The translations under genes and the position numbers were made by a program. Positions 49,818 through 61,014 of a DNA stretch of 64,000 nucleotides are shown here, one piece after another. The DNA is from Solenopsis invicta (lineage: Eukaryota > Arthropoda > Insecta > Hymenoptera > Formicidae). Below the pieces are notes generated by a model that worked only from the letters and a program-made list of their open reading frames with translations, did no database searches and was not told the origin of the DNA. Numbering within the stretch: the stretch's first letter is position 1; every line of letters begins with the position of its first letter. Where the stretch lies: NCBI RefSeq assembly GCF_016802725.1, contig NC_052679.1, positions 4,774,001-4,838,000 of the forward strand. The letters are read 5' to 3'.

Positions 49818-52139
49818 TCATGACGTGTCTGCGATGCCAATTATCTTCTGATAATAATCGGGATTCTTAAAACATTCGACGAGAAATTCACCCAAACTGT
49901 ATTTAGAAATTGCTCGTCCAGCTGGACAATTGATTGTGATAACGTAGTTAGACTTTGGTTTATCTGAAAAAATAATTAAAATCGATGTATAAAACTTTTT
50001 TTTCAAGAATATCATACTTTGTCATCTCTTATTATACCAACATACCTAAAATAGCTGCTGGACATATTGCAACCCACTTTAAACCACTTGATTTGATTAT
50101 TTCTAACATGCGTTGATGTTCTTCAGTCATATCGTTATATACAATAGATTTTTTCTCCAAACAGAATAAAAGCACTGAAAATTAAGGCAGTGATAGACTA
50201 TTCATTTAACAAGTCTGTTAGTGGAGAAACGTAAGGCATATGTGATAAAATTAAATAAATAGACGTGCGTTTTTATTCCAACCCTGATAAGAAAACGTTT
50301 ACTAAATTATACGATAAAATCTTGCATTTAAATTATAATCAACAATTATGTACATACATTTACAAAAAGATGTAGAAGTATTAATCTTTCATAAAATATT
50401 GATAATTGTTCAATTAATTTTGAAATAGTATTTCGGTAAAACTACAACAATATGACAAATCATCCTTAATGATATATTTGCAAAATTAAATTTGAAAGAA
50501 ATTGTTCAATAATTAAGGAAAACATTTTTAGCTGCGTTATGTGTAAAAAACTTAGAAATATAATTAATCCAAATAAATGTTTACAAAAATGCATAATAAT
50601 ATACAAATATTGCTATATGAAATATTACACATTCAGCATGATGATTTGAATAAAAAACTAAACAGTTTTTTAAATAATTGTGAAATACTTTTATCTCAAA
50701 AGTTATTTAGTTTTTGACAAATATTATTTAGAGATTTTATATTTATATGTACAAAACGGCTTTGTTCTAATCGCATCACTTTAACGTAATTATTCAAAAT
50801 TTTTATCAATTCGTGATACTATTATTGTACAATATCCGCACAATATGCTTATCGGGGAATGTTGCTAACTCTAAACTAATTTCTCATTCTCAGTAGTATA
50901 AAAAGGTAGACAGTAAGTTAAACCGAATTTAGAGTTAAGCTATATTGGTGCAAACAAACGTTACAAAAATACAAGAAACTTGAGAATATGTCAGAAGTAT
51001 CAAACAGATATTTTTCAGCAATTTTACAAATGCAATTATTTCTATTATGATAATAAATAATCTTGACACATATATTTTAGTATTTATTTTTTCAATATGG
51101 TATCTTACCTGATAGACATACAGAAACCAGCTCAACATTATGTGCTTTCATGGCATCTACTATATTTCGCATACCTTGAGATAATACGGTAGTAGAGCCT
51201 TAAAGTAGTGTAAAATGAATAAGTGCAACATATCATTGTACATTTAACACAAGATATAAACAAGATATTAGATTCAAAGAAAAATTCGTAGCGGCACATT
51301 TAATTGTGATTAAATTTCACGTGAGTGATTATTTAAATATCGCTATGAATTTCACTTAAAAAGTACTACCACTATTTTTTGTTCCAACTCAATAGATATA
51401 AGAAAATATATATGCTGCTTACTCAAATTGTTCCCGGTACCAAGTACTACTATTACCGCATCTCGACCAGCTACCGCCTTTGCAACATCTTTCGCGTTAG
51501 TGACATCTCCAACAACTGCTTCAACTTTATCTCTAAGATCCTCGGGAATCTTAGCCTTGTTTCTTACAAAAACTCTTATTTCTAAACCTAAATGACAGAT
51601 AATGATATTTCGAATAAAATTTATATAATAAATTTGATTTGAATAACACAGATAAAAAGTTAATGCATTAAGCATACGCAAATTTGCAAAATTACATAAC
51701 ATAGATTAGATACACAATAATTTACGTTTCACAAGTATATGAGTTTACTTTAAACATTAAAAAAAAATATTAATTGCATTATTTTAAGTCAACTGATTCT
51801 GACTTTGTATTAATTACATTATATTACGTTACTTTGTACAGATAAACATTTTAATTTCTTTTCTTTTCTCTCTCTCTCTCTCTCTCTCTATTTTGTGAGA
51901 GAGAGAGAAAGAGGAAGTAAATACGGATAAACATTGTGTGAAATGTTATGTAGACAATAAGCAAGATTTATTTAGTTTTTGACAAATAATATTTGTCAAA
52001 AACTAAATAAATCTTGCTTATTGTCTACAACGACAAAAAAAATAGATGCAAGATAATGAGAATTACCTTTTTCCACAGTCGTCCTCAGAGAACAGAGGCC
52101 GGTAGGCCCGGTACTGCCGAATATCACGACTCGCTTCAT
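49818..52139 (-). CDS. BLVRB: BLVRB-like flavin/biliverdin reductase copy F (200 aa)
   Basis: Exons 52139-52067, 51587-51423, 51198-51109, 50174-50046 and 49963-49818 join in phase (603 nt, 200 aa, stop TGA). Motifs: M-K-R-V-V-I-F-G-S-T-G-P-T-G, P-E-D-L-R-D-K-V-E-A-V-V, A-G-R-D-A-V-I-V-V-L-G-T, E-E-H-Q-R-M-L, K-W-V-A-I-C-P and S-K-Y-S-L-G-E-F. The longer N-terminal frame has lost its ATG, so the Met at 52139 is the only start. It is most like copy B in coding and intron sequence, and its intron 1 shows the empty sites for the P-like element and the MITE of copy B. Changes such as R-N-K-A-K in place of R-D-K-T-K are private. Confidence 0.82.
51868..51914. repeat. (CT)n/(GA)n inverted microsatellite in intron 1 of copy F
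   Basis: A CT run (51868-51889) is followed after attttgt by a GA run to about 51914, forming a simple-sequence hairpin. Confidence 0.9.
51950..52028. repeat. Perfect 38-bp-arm palindrome near the exon 1 donor of copy F
   Basis: Left arm 51950-51987 and right arm 51991-52028 are exact inverted copies around the 3-nt centre aat. In the paralogous copy B only the right-arm end (gcttattgtct) is present, so the left arm arose as a local inverted duplication. Confidence 0.93.
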
Positions 52140-52199
52140 CTCCGCGTAGAACTCACAATGTGTGTTATCGTCAGAAACCGCGCGGTTTTATCTGTCTCA

Positions 52200-53829
52200 C
52201 GATGAGGTGCAAATAACAAATCATTTTTTTAATTTTTTTTACAAATACATTCCCAGTGAGAAATGATAAGTTGAAAAAACGTTTATTCGACGTCTATGCC
52301 GTTGATGGTTGATAGAATAAGTTGAAAAGACATCTATTCAACGTCAATAGTTGAATTATTTAAACAAACTTGCATAATTGCATGGATAAATAACATATTC
52401 ATAAAGAAAGCGATTGATCCATTTTTTTATGCATTTGCTTTTAATTATTGGACCAATCAATTTCTTTATGTATATGTTCTGTCTGTTTCTGTTTGCATTC
52501 TATACGCTGCAATTTCTATCTGCACCTGTCTGCGATTACGTACAGGAATCCGTATCTATTTGCATGTATTGTGTCCAGATTTCTATCTGCATCTGCCCGC
52601 ATATATAAATAATTAAAACCCATTCCTGGCCATGGTCCGACTAACAAAAACAGACAAAAAAATTGGAATTGAAAATAGGACCAAAGCATAAAAAAATTGA
52701 CGTAAAAAGAACTTTTCAAAACTCAATTTTGCAATTAATTGGTATAAATAAATTATTAAAAATTTACTTTAAAAGAGAACTGATTGCGCCAATCGATTCT
52801 ACAGGAAAAATTACTAAAGAAACGTTGCAAAAATAAATTTTACAACTAATTTGTTTATAACAATTAAGAAAGCGTTATGCATGTTTCTTGATTCATTTTT
52901 TGAGTAAAATTAGTTGGAGTAATCAGTTTTCCTCTACAATCAATTTTTAGTAATTTATTTATAACAATTAGTTGCACAATTGATTTTTGCAAGCGTACTT
53001 TTTACGCCAATGTTTTTTTTATGCTCTAGTACTATTTCCAATTGTTGTTTTTTTGACTATATTACTTTGGGCAGAAACAGGTTTTAATTATTTACATAAT
53101 TTATACAGTTTATATAGTTTATTTTAAAAATACTTAAAGCTAAATAATTAAAGGGCTACTGAAAATGTTCACGCGATACTCAACACGATAAATTTTTTTC
53201 TGTTAAATCAGCTTTACTTCAAATATAACTTTTTATTAATGATATCACAAGTGTACGATTAGCTCAGTGTTAGCGTATTAGGTTATTGTCCCGAAATCTT
53301 AGGTTCGAATCCCGCCGGCGCCAATGCGTTTTTAAAAATTGTAAAATAATACGTAATCGTAATTAGTAAAATAAAATATATGCAAATTAGATTAACCTAT
53401 AATAAAAATAAGAATTAAAATCTGCAAAAAAACTAAAAAAAATTTTTTATAATAAAAATTTTTGAATAAAAATGCTTGATTTTTGCTGCCAACGTGACGT
53501 CAGAACTTGTCAGCACGGCATGCTCGATTTGTGCTAGCAGTCTGCCGTCAGATTGTGTTGCGCATGTCATGTTTGAATTCTGCCGCCTATCTGGCGTTAC
53601 GTGCTGGGAGCACGGCGTGCTCGCCTGGTGCTGTCATTCTGCTAACATAAAATATCAACAGGTTCTGTTAACAGAACGTAAGCAGAATTTGAGATCAGTT
53701 GAATTCAGTCTGTCAACACGTCGTGATCAAATCTGCCGCCAGCCTGCCGACACAGTGCTAACATTTTGTTGACTGGGTACATGCATTTCATTGTTTATGT
53801 ATCATCCTTATTATATATTCTCTTTCACC
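52200..53829. other. Spacer between copies F and G
   Basis: AT-rich. It contains a tRNA-like sequence (53252-53323) and, at about 53465-53780, a GC-richer stretch with repeated ctgccg(t/c)ca and gtcagc words that ends gactgggta and may be a MITE of the same kind as 25990-26420. No gene seen. Confidence 0.5.
53252..53323 (+). pseudogene. Degenerate tRNA-like sequence (tRNA pseudogene or SINE head)
   Basis: It has a pol III A box (ttagctcagtgttagcg) and a canonical B box/T arm (ggttcgaatcccgcc) about 30 bp apart, ending ccggcgcca. The 5' end (gtgtacgat) cannot pair with the 3' end (ccggcgcc), so no acceptor stem forms, and the anticodon arm is poor. It is therefore not a working tRNA. A tRNA-derived SINE head is possible, but no second copy is visible in the window. 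Confidence 0.6.
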
Positions 53830-54165
53830 TCATGACGTGTTTGTCAGACTGACTACTTTTTGGTAATAATCGGGATTGTTGAGACTTTCTATGAAAAATT
53901 CTCCCAAGCTGTATTTAGAGATTGCAAATCGAGTTGGAGAATTTGATGGTATATTGGCACTTATATTTATATATAAACAAATAAAAAAACATCTTTTATT
54001 GCATTTATGCATACAAATACAATAATAAACTCTTAAGAAAACAAAAAATTGTGTAAAGATACATTAGTCGTTATTAGTCTCTTTAGAGGATGCCAAAAGA
54101 ATGTTATAGGGTGCCGAGCACCCTCTGGCACCCCCCTGGCTACGGCCCTGGACCAACTCAACATT
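53830..54165 (-). pseudogene. BLVRB-like fragment G (exon 5 and scrap of exon 3)
   Basis: An exon 5-like frame ends at TGA 53830 and keeps I-S-K-Y-S-L-G-E-F and N-P-D-Y-Y-Q-K. Upstream homology breaks into a repeat terminus (ggcacccccctggctacggc near 54130) and then an exon 3 scrap (aactcaacattatgtgct near 54152). Exons 1, 2 and 4 are missing. Its downstream neighbour sequence matches that of fragment C (35.4-35.8 kb). Confidence 0.8.
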
Positions 54166-54799
54166 ATGTGCTTGTGTTTTGTTTATATCTATAACTGTAA
54201 AATCGTATTTATAAATGTTAAAAGAGTCTATTAGAATTTTCTCGGATGTTTTAGAATCCAGATCTTTTAAGAAACACTGTTCATCACTAACAGAAATAGT
54301 ATAACCAATGAAAAATAGTCTGTTGACAATTAAAATTATTTCTTTTTTTCCAGTTTAAAATACTAAGCGTTAATTTACTCTTTTATCATTTTCTAATTTT
54401 AAGAGAGAGTTCAAGTTCCAAGAAAAAGATAAAAAGTTACACAGAGATTAAAGTTAATCTATATTAAAAAAAATAAATATTAGAGGAAAAGATAAAAAGT
54501 AAATTAACCTAAGATTTAAGTTAATTTATTTGCTACAAATGGAAATCGAATATAATATTCTTATTTATGAAATAAACATTACATTAGCAAGCGGATGTAG
54601 TAATGGATGCAATCCATAAGTCTTATGTGGATTGGCAAAAAAGATTGCGTTCATACTCCTCTCTTTTTAAAAATATCAAAGAAATAATATTAACAGTAAC
54701 AACGTTGTATAACTAACGCACTATTTCCCAATCCTGAATTATGTATATATGTGCTGCAGATCTGGGCTTAATTAAAGGTAATAATGGAGGATATGTGTT

Positions 54800-56290
54800 A
54801 ACGTTTGTAGACTTATAGGTATTTTTATCTAGTATCTCATGCTGTATTTTGCAACTGTATAACTGTTTCTTACGTAGAGATGTATTTTTAAGTGCGTGAC
54901 TAGTAGGTATATATGTGTGTCAAACGAGATTTAATTGAGGAGAATTAATAAATACAAATAAGAAGTAAATTTTATTTTCTAGAAGACAAAATATAAAAAC
55001 TTAAAAATGTAAATACACTACAAAATTGCATAATTAAATATTTAGTTGTAAGAATAGATTTAAATATTTTAAATTAAAAATATTTATAGAATAATTATTA
55101 TACATGTGAAAAAATAGTCACATATATATTTGAAATTTGAAGCATATATTTCATTTCATTAATCGAACTTTAAAGTGTCCGACAGTATTCAACTTTGATT
55201 GCCGGAAAGATGACAGAAAGCGATGTAAAAATTAATATCTTCTGTTGATATGATTTAACCAAAGACTATTATAAAAGTTACTTAATTTTGAATGATTTCG
55301 AAGTGAGATTGCACAATGTGTTATTTTTCTTCTTAGTTTCAAATATCTGAACAAATAGCGAGGATTTGTGAGTCAAATTAACAGGTATCGTACTTTTACA
55401 TTGCAGAATGAAATTTTTAAGTGTGCCTTGTGACAATTTTACGTGTCTAATTCTATTTAACAACGAAAATAGAGTTCTCAGACATTGCAAAATCTCCTAT
55501 AGTGGCTAGATCGATAGATAGCTGTTTTACAAAGTTCAATAAGCAAAGGCTAAACAAAAGTAAAAGAAATGATAGCAGCTCAACATTATGTCTAAGTAAA
55601 TTAATTCAAAACGTATTATTAAATAAAGGATACACCACAGAAAACGGTAATAAATGAAAATAGATATTTATATTTTAGTTATAATCCATTATCAATGTAA
55701 TCTCGAGGATTAATTTAATAGCGAATTCGGTCAGATGCACTAGTGTGCACTAGTGCATATTAAAGCCGTTGTTCATTGATCTAGTATAAAAATAAACTGC
55801 AAATATCTCGAGTGGCGAAATTTTTAATACTTGTATCTTATCAAATAACATAAAAGAGAAAATTTCATAATTTAATCTGTTTATATATTTATACTGATAA
55901 TGAACACACATCTTACATCAATTCGTGTACGTTGACCTTAATGTGCACCAGTGCACACCGGTGCAGTTCAACCGAATTCGCTATAAGATTTGGATTTTAT
56001 GGAGGGGGGGGGGGATACATCACAAAAGGTTGTGAACAAGTTTCGAGTATAATTGTATAATTACATTCCTACATATTGAAAGAATGTACAAGAATCTTTT
56101 TATTTTTAGAGCCCAAAAATCTTTTGGAAATATACAATACCAATGATCCAATTGGTTTAACTGAATCAAAAATATAGTAAATGATGAAAAATAGATTGGT
56201 AGAGGATTAATACGCTCGTTTTTTTCCATCTCGTGCAATTACGAAGTGGTTATGTAAATAGCAAATTTTTCAAAAACACAATAACAGTTG
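54800..56290 (+). pseudogene. NAA80 pseudogene psi3 (introns and 5' flank retained)
   Basis: This is the best-preserved decayed copy. The 5' flank near 54840-54930 matches 22150-22260. Exon 1-like sequence lies at 55206-55313 (gatgacagaaagcgatgt ... cgaagtgagattgcac), followed by the intron start gtgttatttttctt as in the parent. Exon 2-like sequence lies at 55406-55540 (aatgaaatttttaagtgtg). Exon 3-like sequence starts near 55676 and is split by a 261-bp element. Frameshifts and stops occur in exons 1-2, and the acetyl-CoA loop and proline loop are lost. Confidence 0.88.
55721..55981. repeat. TA-flanked MITE inside exon 3 of NAA80 psi3
   Basis: gcgaattcggt at the left and accgaattcgc at the right are inverted ends flanked by TA on both sides (55719-55720, 55982-55983). 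Subterminal gtgcactagtgca and gtgcaccagtgcac dyads lie next to each end. psi1 lacks it. Confidence 0.85.
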
Positions 56291-56379
56291 ATATAAATAT
56301 ATATATATATATATATATTTATTTTTCCACTAGAAAAAATGCATCTTTTTATTCGTGTATCCTTACATTCCCTCTTGCA

Positions 56380-58301
56380 TCATGATGTGTTCGCGATGCC
56401 GAGTGTCTTTTGGTAATAATCTGGATTCTCGAGACACTCAACGAGACATTCACCCAAGTCGTGTTTGGAGATTTGTCGTCCAGGTGAAGAATCGAATAAA
56501 ACAGTGTACTTGGACTTTGGTGCTTCTAGAGAGAAAAATAAAATACGTGAGACTTTTTCTCAAGAATATCGTATTTTTCTCATTATCTAGGCATACCATA
56601 TCCGATATACGGTGGAAATATCGCCACCCACTTTAAGCCACTTGATTTGGTTATATCATACATACGCTGATGTTCTTTAGTCACATTTTTATATATGGCA
56701 GGCGTTTTCTCAAAATCATGAAACAAAAACTCTGAAAATTTAGTGACAGACATTAATGAAAAAACATCAATGTGATAAAATTCAATATTCAAATGTGCGT
56801 TTGCACCAATGTGAACTGACTTTAAACTTGATTGAACTTACTTACTATCCTTTTCTAATTCTTAGAACTATAAAGTAGAAAGATAGAAGAATACAAGAAG
56901 CTCCAGAATATGTCAGAAGTGTCAAAAAGATATTTTCCAGCAATTCCACAATATTGAGCACTATAATATATTTCTATTATGATAATTAATGATTTTGGTG
57001 CACATTTTACTGTTTCCCAATATTATGCCTTACCTGACAGACATACAGAGATGAGCTCAACATTATGTGCTTTCATGGCATCTATTATATTCTGCATTCC
57101 TTGGGATAGTGCAGTAGTAGGGCCTTAAAATAGTATAAAATAAATAAGTGCAACCTATCATTATACAATGACAATGAGATATATATGTACATATAAGAAA
57201 ATATGTGATGCTTACTCAAGCTTCTCCTGGTACCAAGTACTACCACGACAGCATCTGTTCCAGCTACAGCATTTGCAACGTCTTCCGCATTAGTGACATC
57301 TCCAACAACTGCTTCAACTTTATCTTTAAGATCTTCAGGTATCTTAGTCTTGTCTCTTACGAAAGCTTTCACCTCTAGACCTAAATAACAGATAGGGATA
57401 ATCAAATAAAATACTTGTACTATTAATATGAAGTAATACTTGACATGAATAACAGAATACCAGTTAGAAAATTGATATATGTACACAAAATTACAAAATT
57501 GTGTACATAAATTACAAATTGTATACACAGTAATTTTACAAGTATACGTATCTTTAACACAGAAGAAAATGTTAATCACATCATTTTAATAATGTGATTT
57601 GACTGACTTCGATTTTATTATTTATTAAATTGTGTTGCATTATTTTGTACAAATAATTATTTTTTTATTTTTTGAAAGAAAAACAAAACAAATTGTTAGC
57701 TACTCAATAATTACAGAATTTCTTTTATGTAATAGTTTTATATATACATTAAATCTCGTGTTTTTATTAGAACAAACTTTTGTTTTAAAAGCAGAGTATT
57801 ATTACATTGCACAATTATAACAACATATATACAGTTCACTGCTAAATAAATCTATAATTGATTTCACACAGATCATAATTCAATTTCAAAATAAATCTAT
57901 ACAACTTGCAATTACATAAATTCTAAATTATCGACAATTATCAATCACTCTATGTAAATTGTCATCATTCTTGAGTGATAGAACGACAATTTTTTGGCCA
58001 CAGCCAACTAGGTTCGTATCGTATACAGCTAAAGCATACACTTTCCATCTTTCCTTCTCTTCTGTCTAACGTCTGATTGTCACGTCCGCCTCGTTTCGAG
58101 TACGGGAAGTGTAATTGGTGCAATGCGGATGCAAAGAATGGATCAATGGATCGTCATTGAGCGAATTGTAGCGTATTGCCGTATTGCGATGATTATGCAA
58201 AAAATAGACGTAAGATAAGGGGAGTTACCCTTTTCCACGGCGGTTCTCAGAGAGCATAGCCCAGTGGTCCCCGTGCTGCCAAATATTACGACTCGCCTCA
58301 T
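56380..58301 (-). CDS. BLVRB: BLVRB-like flavin/biliverdin reductase copy H (202 aa)
   Basis: Exons 58301-58229, 57380-57216, 57123-57034, 56731-56597 and 56525-56380 join in phase (609 nt, 202 aa, stop TGA). Motifs: M-R-R-V-V-I-F-G-S-T-G-T-T-G, R-D-K-T-K-I-P-E-D-L-K, A-G-T-D-A-V-V-V-V-L-G-T, G-P-T-T-A-L-S-Q-G-M-Q-N, E-H-Q-R-M-Y, K-W-V-A-I-F-P-P-Y-I and I-S-K-H-D-L-G-E-C. This is the only copy here that keeps the K-H-D-L-G box of vertebrate BLVRB (the others have Y for H). Frame upstream of the Met is shifted, so this Met is the start. It is the outermost copy and may be closest to the ancestral enzyme. Confidence 0.83.
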
Positions 58302-59780
58302 ATCTCGTCGAGCTTACAATGCGCGTTATCGCCTGGGATAGAGCGATTATATCTGCTTCGCGAGAACATAGATGACGAATCATTTTTCTCCTCTTCTTTT
58401 TTTTATGAACACAGCGCGGGAAGAATCGATGCGACGAGTAGCAGACGAGTGCGTTCGTTGGATTATAATAAATAAAAAATTAGGTTAGGGATGATCAGTT
58501 GGCAATTCATAAATTTAAAAATCGGCTAATTTTTTGTTATCGAAGTTGATGAGACCATCAGGATTGGTAAAAATTATGTTTTTAAGCATGTTTTAAACAC
58601 ATAATATTTTTATACAAATTTTTTATATCTTACAAACAAGTATAAGTTGCCCATCAGCTATTGCAAACATTGCACATTGCAAAGATTTTTCTAGATTAAT
58701 TTTCTCCACACATTCCGACATAACGTATCTTTCGTTTATCGCAGAAAAATATTCTTTGTCGATTTGAATAAGCGCAAAACAAAAACAAATGGTTGGAAAC
58801 GTTTGATTTACCAATCAGAATAAAAAATTTTACAAATTGACCAATCAAAAGATGCGTTAAAGCATTTGCAGCATTATCTTGACTTGTACAACCCTGTATA
58901 TATCTTTGAATTATCAATGCTAATTTAAGTTAATTATTATCGTGTAAAGTGCACGGAAGAAAATTGACTGCTATAACGCGATCATTTCTAAGATAAATAA
59001 TTTCGTAACGCGCTCACAACTATGTTTCAAGTGTGTGTCGTTGCAAAATTCGAGATCGACAATGATGAGCATGATCGTCATGCGAACTTACAACAGAAAG
59101 AACTTTTCTGAACGTGGCTCATTATTTTGACATTTTAGCGAAGTTTAAACACATCGAGATAAGAACAATAAAATATGCTAGAATTTTTCTTTTTTTGTTA
59201 ACAATTTTTGTAAGAGTCACTGATGACAGAGATGAAAGAGAGAGAGAGAGAGAGAGACAGAGAGAGACAGAGACAGAGAAGGGGGAAGCAAATCACAAAG
59301 ATTCTCATCTTCAATATAGATTACATTAACAATTGTCAGTGTAATTTTTTACGCATGATGCAGACAATCGAGTTTTTAATAAATTTATTTATTATTTATT
59401 TAAATATTAAAAAAAAATCTGCCATTCAGACAATATCCGGTAACGATCGATAAAACATCTCATAAGAATATTTAAGGTGGAAGTGCAGATTAAAATGTTA
59501 AGCGCAATAATTGTTCAGATAAACCAAAGATTATCTCGTATCTGGAGATAGCTATTTTTAGGCAAAACATGTTTCTCGCAACTAAATTATAAATTTAATT
59601 TATTAGCGTGCCATAAAGTCGACACATGACAATACATACATATGATTCGTATTTCGTCCTTCGACTATCTAATATCACAGAGAAGATGAAAGCGGCTATT
59701 CCGGCATTTTCCGCTACACTAGCGTCACCTAGGTTCAGACCTTTTAATTCCATCCCCTTTCCCCTGTTGGTGATAACGGA
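58302..59780. other. Flank of the array, no gene recognised
   Basis: It contains the upstream region of copy H, then AT-rich sequence and a (GA)n-rich run near 59238-59280. Short open frames (58623-58917, 59595-59810) show no motif I recognise. Confidence 0.5.
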
Positions 59781-59789
59781 CTGATTTCT

Positions 59790-59941
59790 AAGCCAGTATT
59801 CATCACACAAAACATATTCATCATCGATTCTTATATCTAAGATTGTCTTAAATACATACCATCTTAAGATATCATTAATCAGAGAACCGTATTAGCATTT
59901 TAATCTTAAAATAAGAAACGACTATGAATATCGGCCCTAGT
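59790..59941. repeat. MITE of the 'ggtattcatagtc' family, copy 1
   Basis: Ends gccagtattcat and gactatgaatatcggcc are inverted. The inside has cttaag-centred dyads and tctaagattgtcttaa. Related copies: right half at about 61150-61278, full copy at 61473-61615. Confidence 0.65.
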
Positions 59942-60117
59942 CTGTTCTTATATTTAAGATCGTCTTAAGCCCGTATCAGACTACGCATTGAAGATTGAGA
60001 TTAAAACTTAAAGATTAAAATTTGACCAATCAAAACAAGGAAATTTTAACTCCTTTTATTTTGATTGGCCAAAGCTCAATTTTTAATCTTTACTCGTCAA
60101 TTTTCAATGCGCAGTCT

Positions 60118-60463
60118 AAAGGGCCTCGCACATGAAATGCATAACATAACATAAGCACAACATAAGATTAAAGGGCCTCGCACATGAAATGCATAACATA
60201 ACATAAGCACAACATAAGACCGATGGGCCAATGAGCATTCAGCATAAAGTTGCCATATTGATTTACATAACATTTTCATTGGTCCGTCGGTTTTATGTTG
60301 TGCTTATGTTATGTTATGCATTTCATGTGCGAGGCCCTTAACGGACCAATGAAAATGTTATGTAAATCAATATGACGACTTTATGCTGGATGCTCATTGA
60401 CCCATAGGTCTTATGTTATGCTTATGCTCTGTTATGCATTTCATGTGCGAGGCCCTTTATGAC
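60118..60463. repeat. Two and a half copies of a palindromic 'gggcctcgcacatg' MITE
   Basis: The complete unit 60172-60337 has arms gggcctcgcacatgaaatgc / gcatttcatgtgcgaggccc extending about 50 bp, with an inner gccaatgagc...ttcattggtcc dyad. TTAA flanks both sides (60168-60171, 60338-60341). A partial left arm (60121-60167) precedes it and a further inverted arm ends near 60457. The same element recurs at 60701-60866. Confidence 0.85.
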
Positions 60464-60697
60464 GGAATCTGTAAGAAATTGACCAATCATAATCAATTAT
60501 TCTTTTATACATCAATTATGATTAATTTCTTACAGATTCCGGTATAAGTTAACGGTTACGGCCTGCATAAACCAACCTTAAGAATTAGCCAATCACAGTC
60601 GAGAATTCAGATTCTTATTTTTTAATTCTCGACTATGATTGGCTAATTTTACGGTACGTCTTATGGTTACGATTATGGAAGGTGTGTGTTACAACCT
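60464..60697. repeat. Two further short palindromic MITE units
   Basis: Unit 1 (about 60466-60582) has gaatctgtaagaaattgacc mirrored by aatttcttacagattcc, followed by gttaacggttacgg(c)ctgcat, half of the element complete at 62224-62379. Unit 2 (about 60583-60690) has attagccaatcacagtcgag mirrored by ctcgactatgattggctaat. Confidence 0.75.
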
Positions 60698-60700
60698 TAA

Positions 60701-60866
60701 AGGGCCTCACACATGAAATGCATAACATAACATAAGCACAACATAAGACCGATGGACCAATGAGCATCCAGCATAAAGTCGCCATATTGATTTACATAAG
60801 ATTCCCATTGGTTCAGAGACCTTATGCTACGCTTATGCTCTGTTATGCATTTTATGTGCAAAGCCC
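60701..60866. repeat. Palindromic 'gggcctcgcacatg' MITE, second complete copy
   Basis: agggcctcacacatgaaatg and cattttatgtgcaaagccct are the inverted ends. TTAA lies at 60697-60700 and 60867-60870. The right-hand TTAA is shared with the next element. Confidence 0.85.
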
Positions 60867-60870
60867 TTAA

Positions 60871-61014
60871 GGCCGCGACACAGGCTTTTGCATAGTTGCA
60901 TAACCGTATGAATGGAAAAATTGATTGGTCTTTTTCCTTATGCATGTGCTAACGGACCAATCAACTTCCTTATGCATACGGTTATGCAGCTATGCAAAAG
61001 CCTGTGCTGCGGTC
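60871..61014. repeat. Palindromic 'ggccgcgacacaggc' MITE
   Basis: ggccgcgacacaggcttttg and caaaagcctgtgctgcggtc are inverted ends, continuing through tgcataaccgtatg. An inner attgattggtc...gaccaatcaa dyad is present. TTAA at 60867-60870 and 61015-61018. Confidence 0.88.

Noticed and set aside
53252..53323. Functional tRNA gene
   Set aside because: No acceptor-stem pairing and a poor anticodon arm despite good A and B boxes.
59221..59290. Coding frames rich in Glu and Arg near 59.2 kb
   Set aside because: They come from a (GA)n simple repeat.
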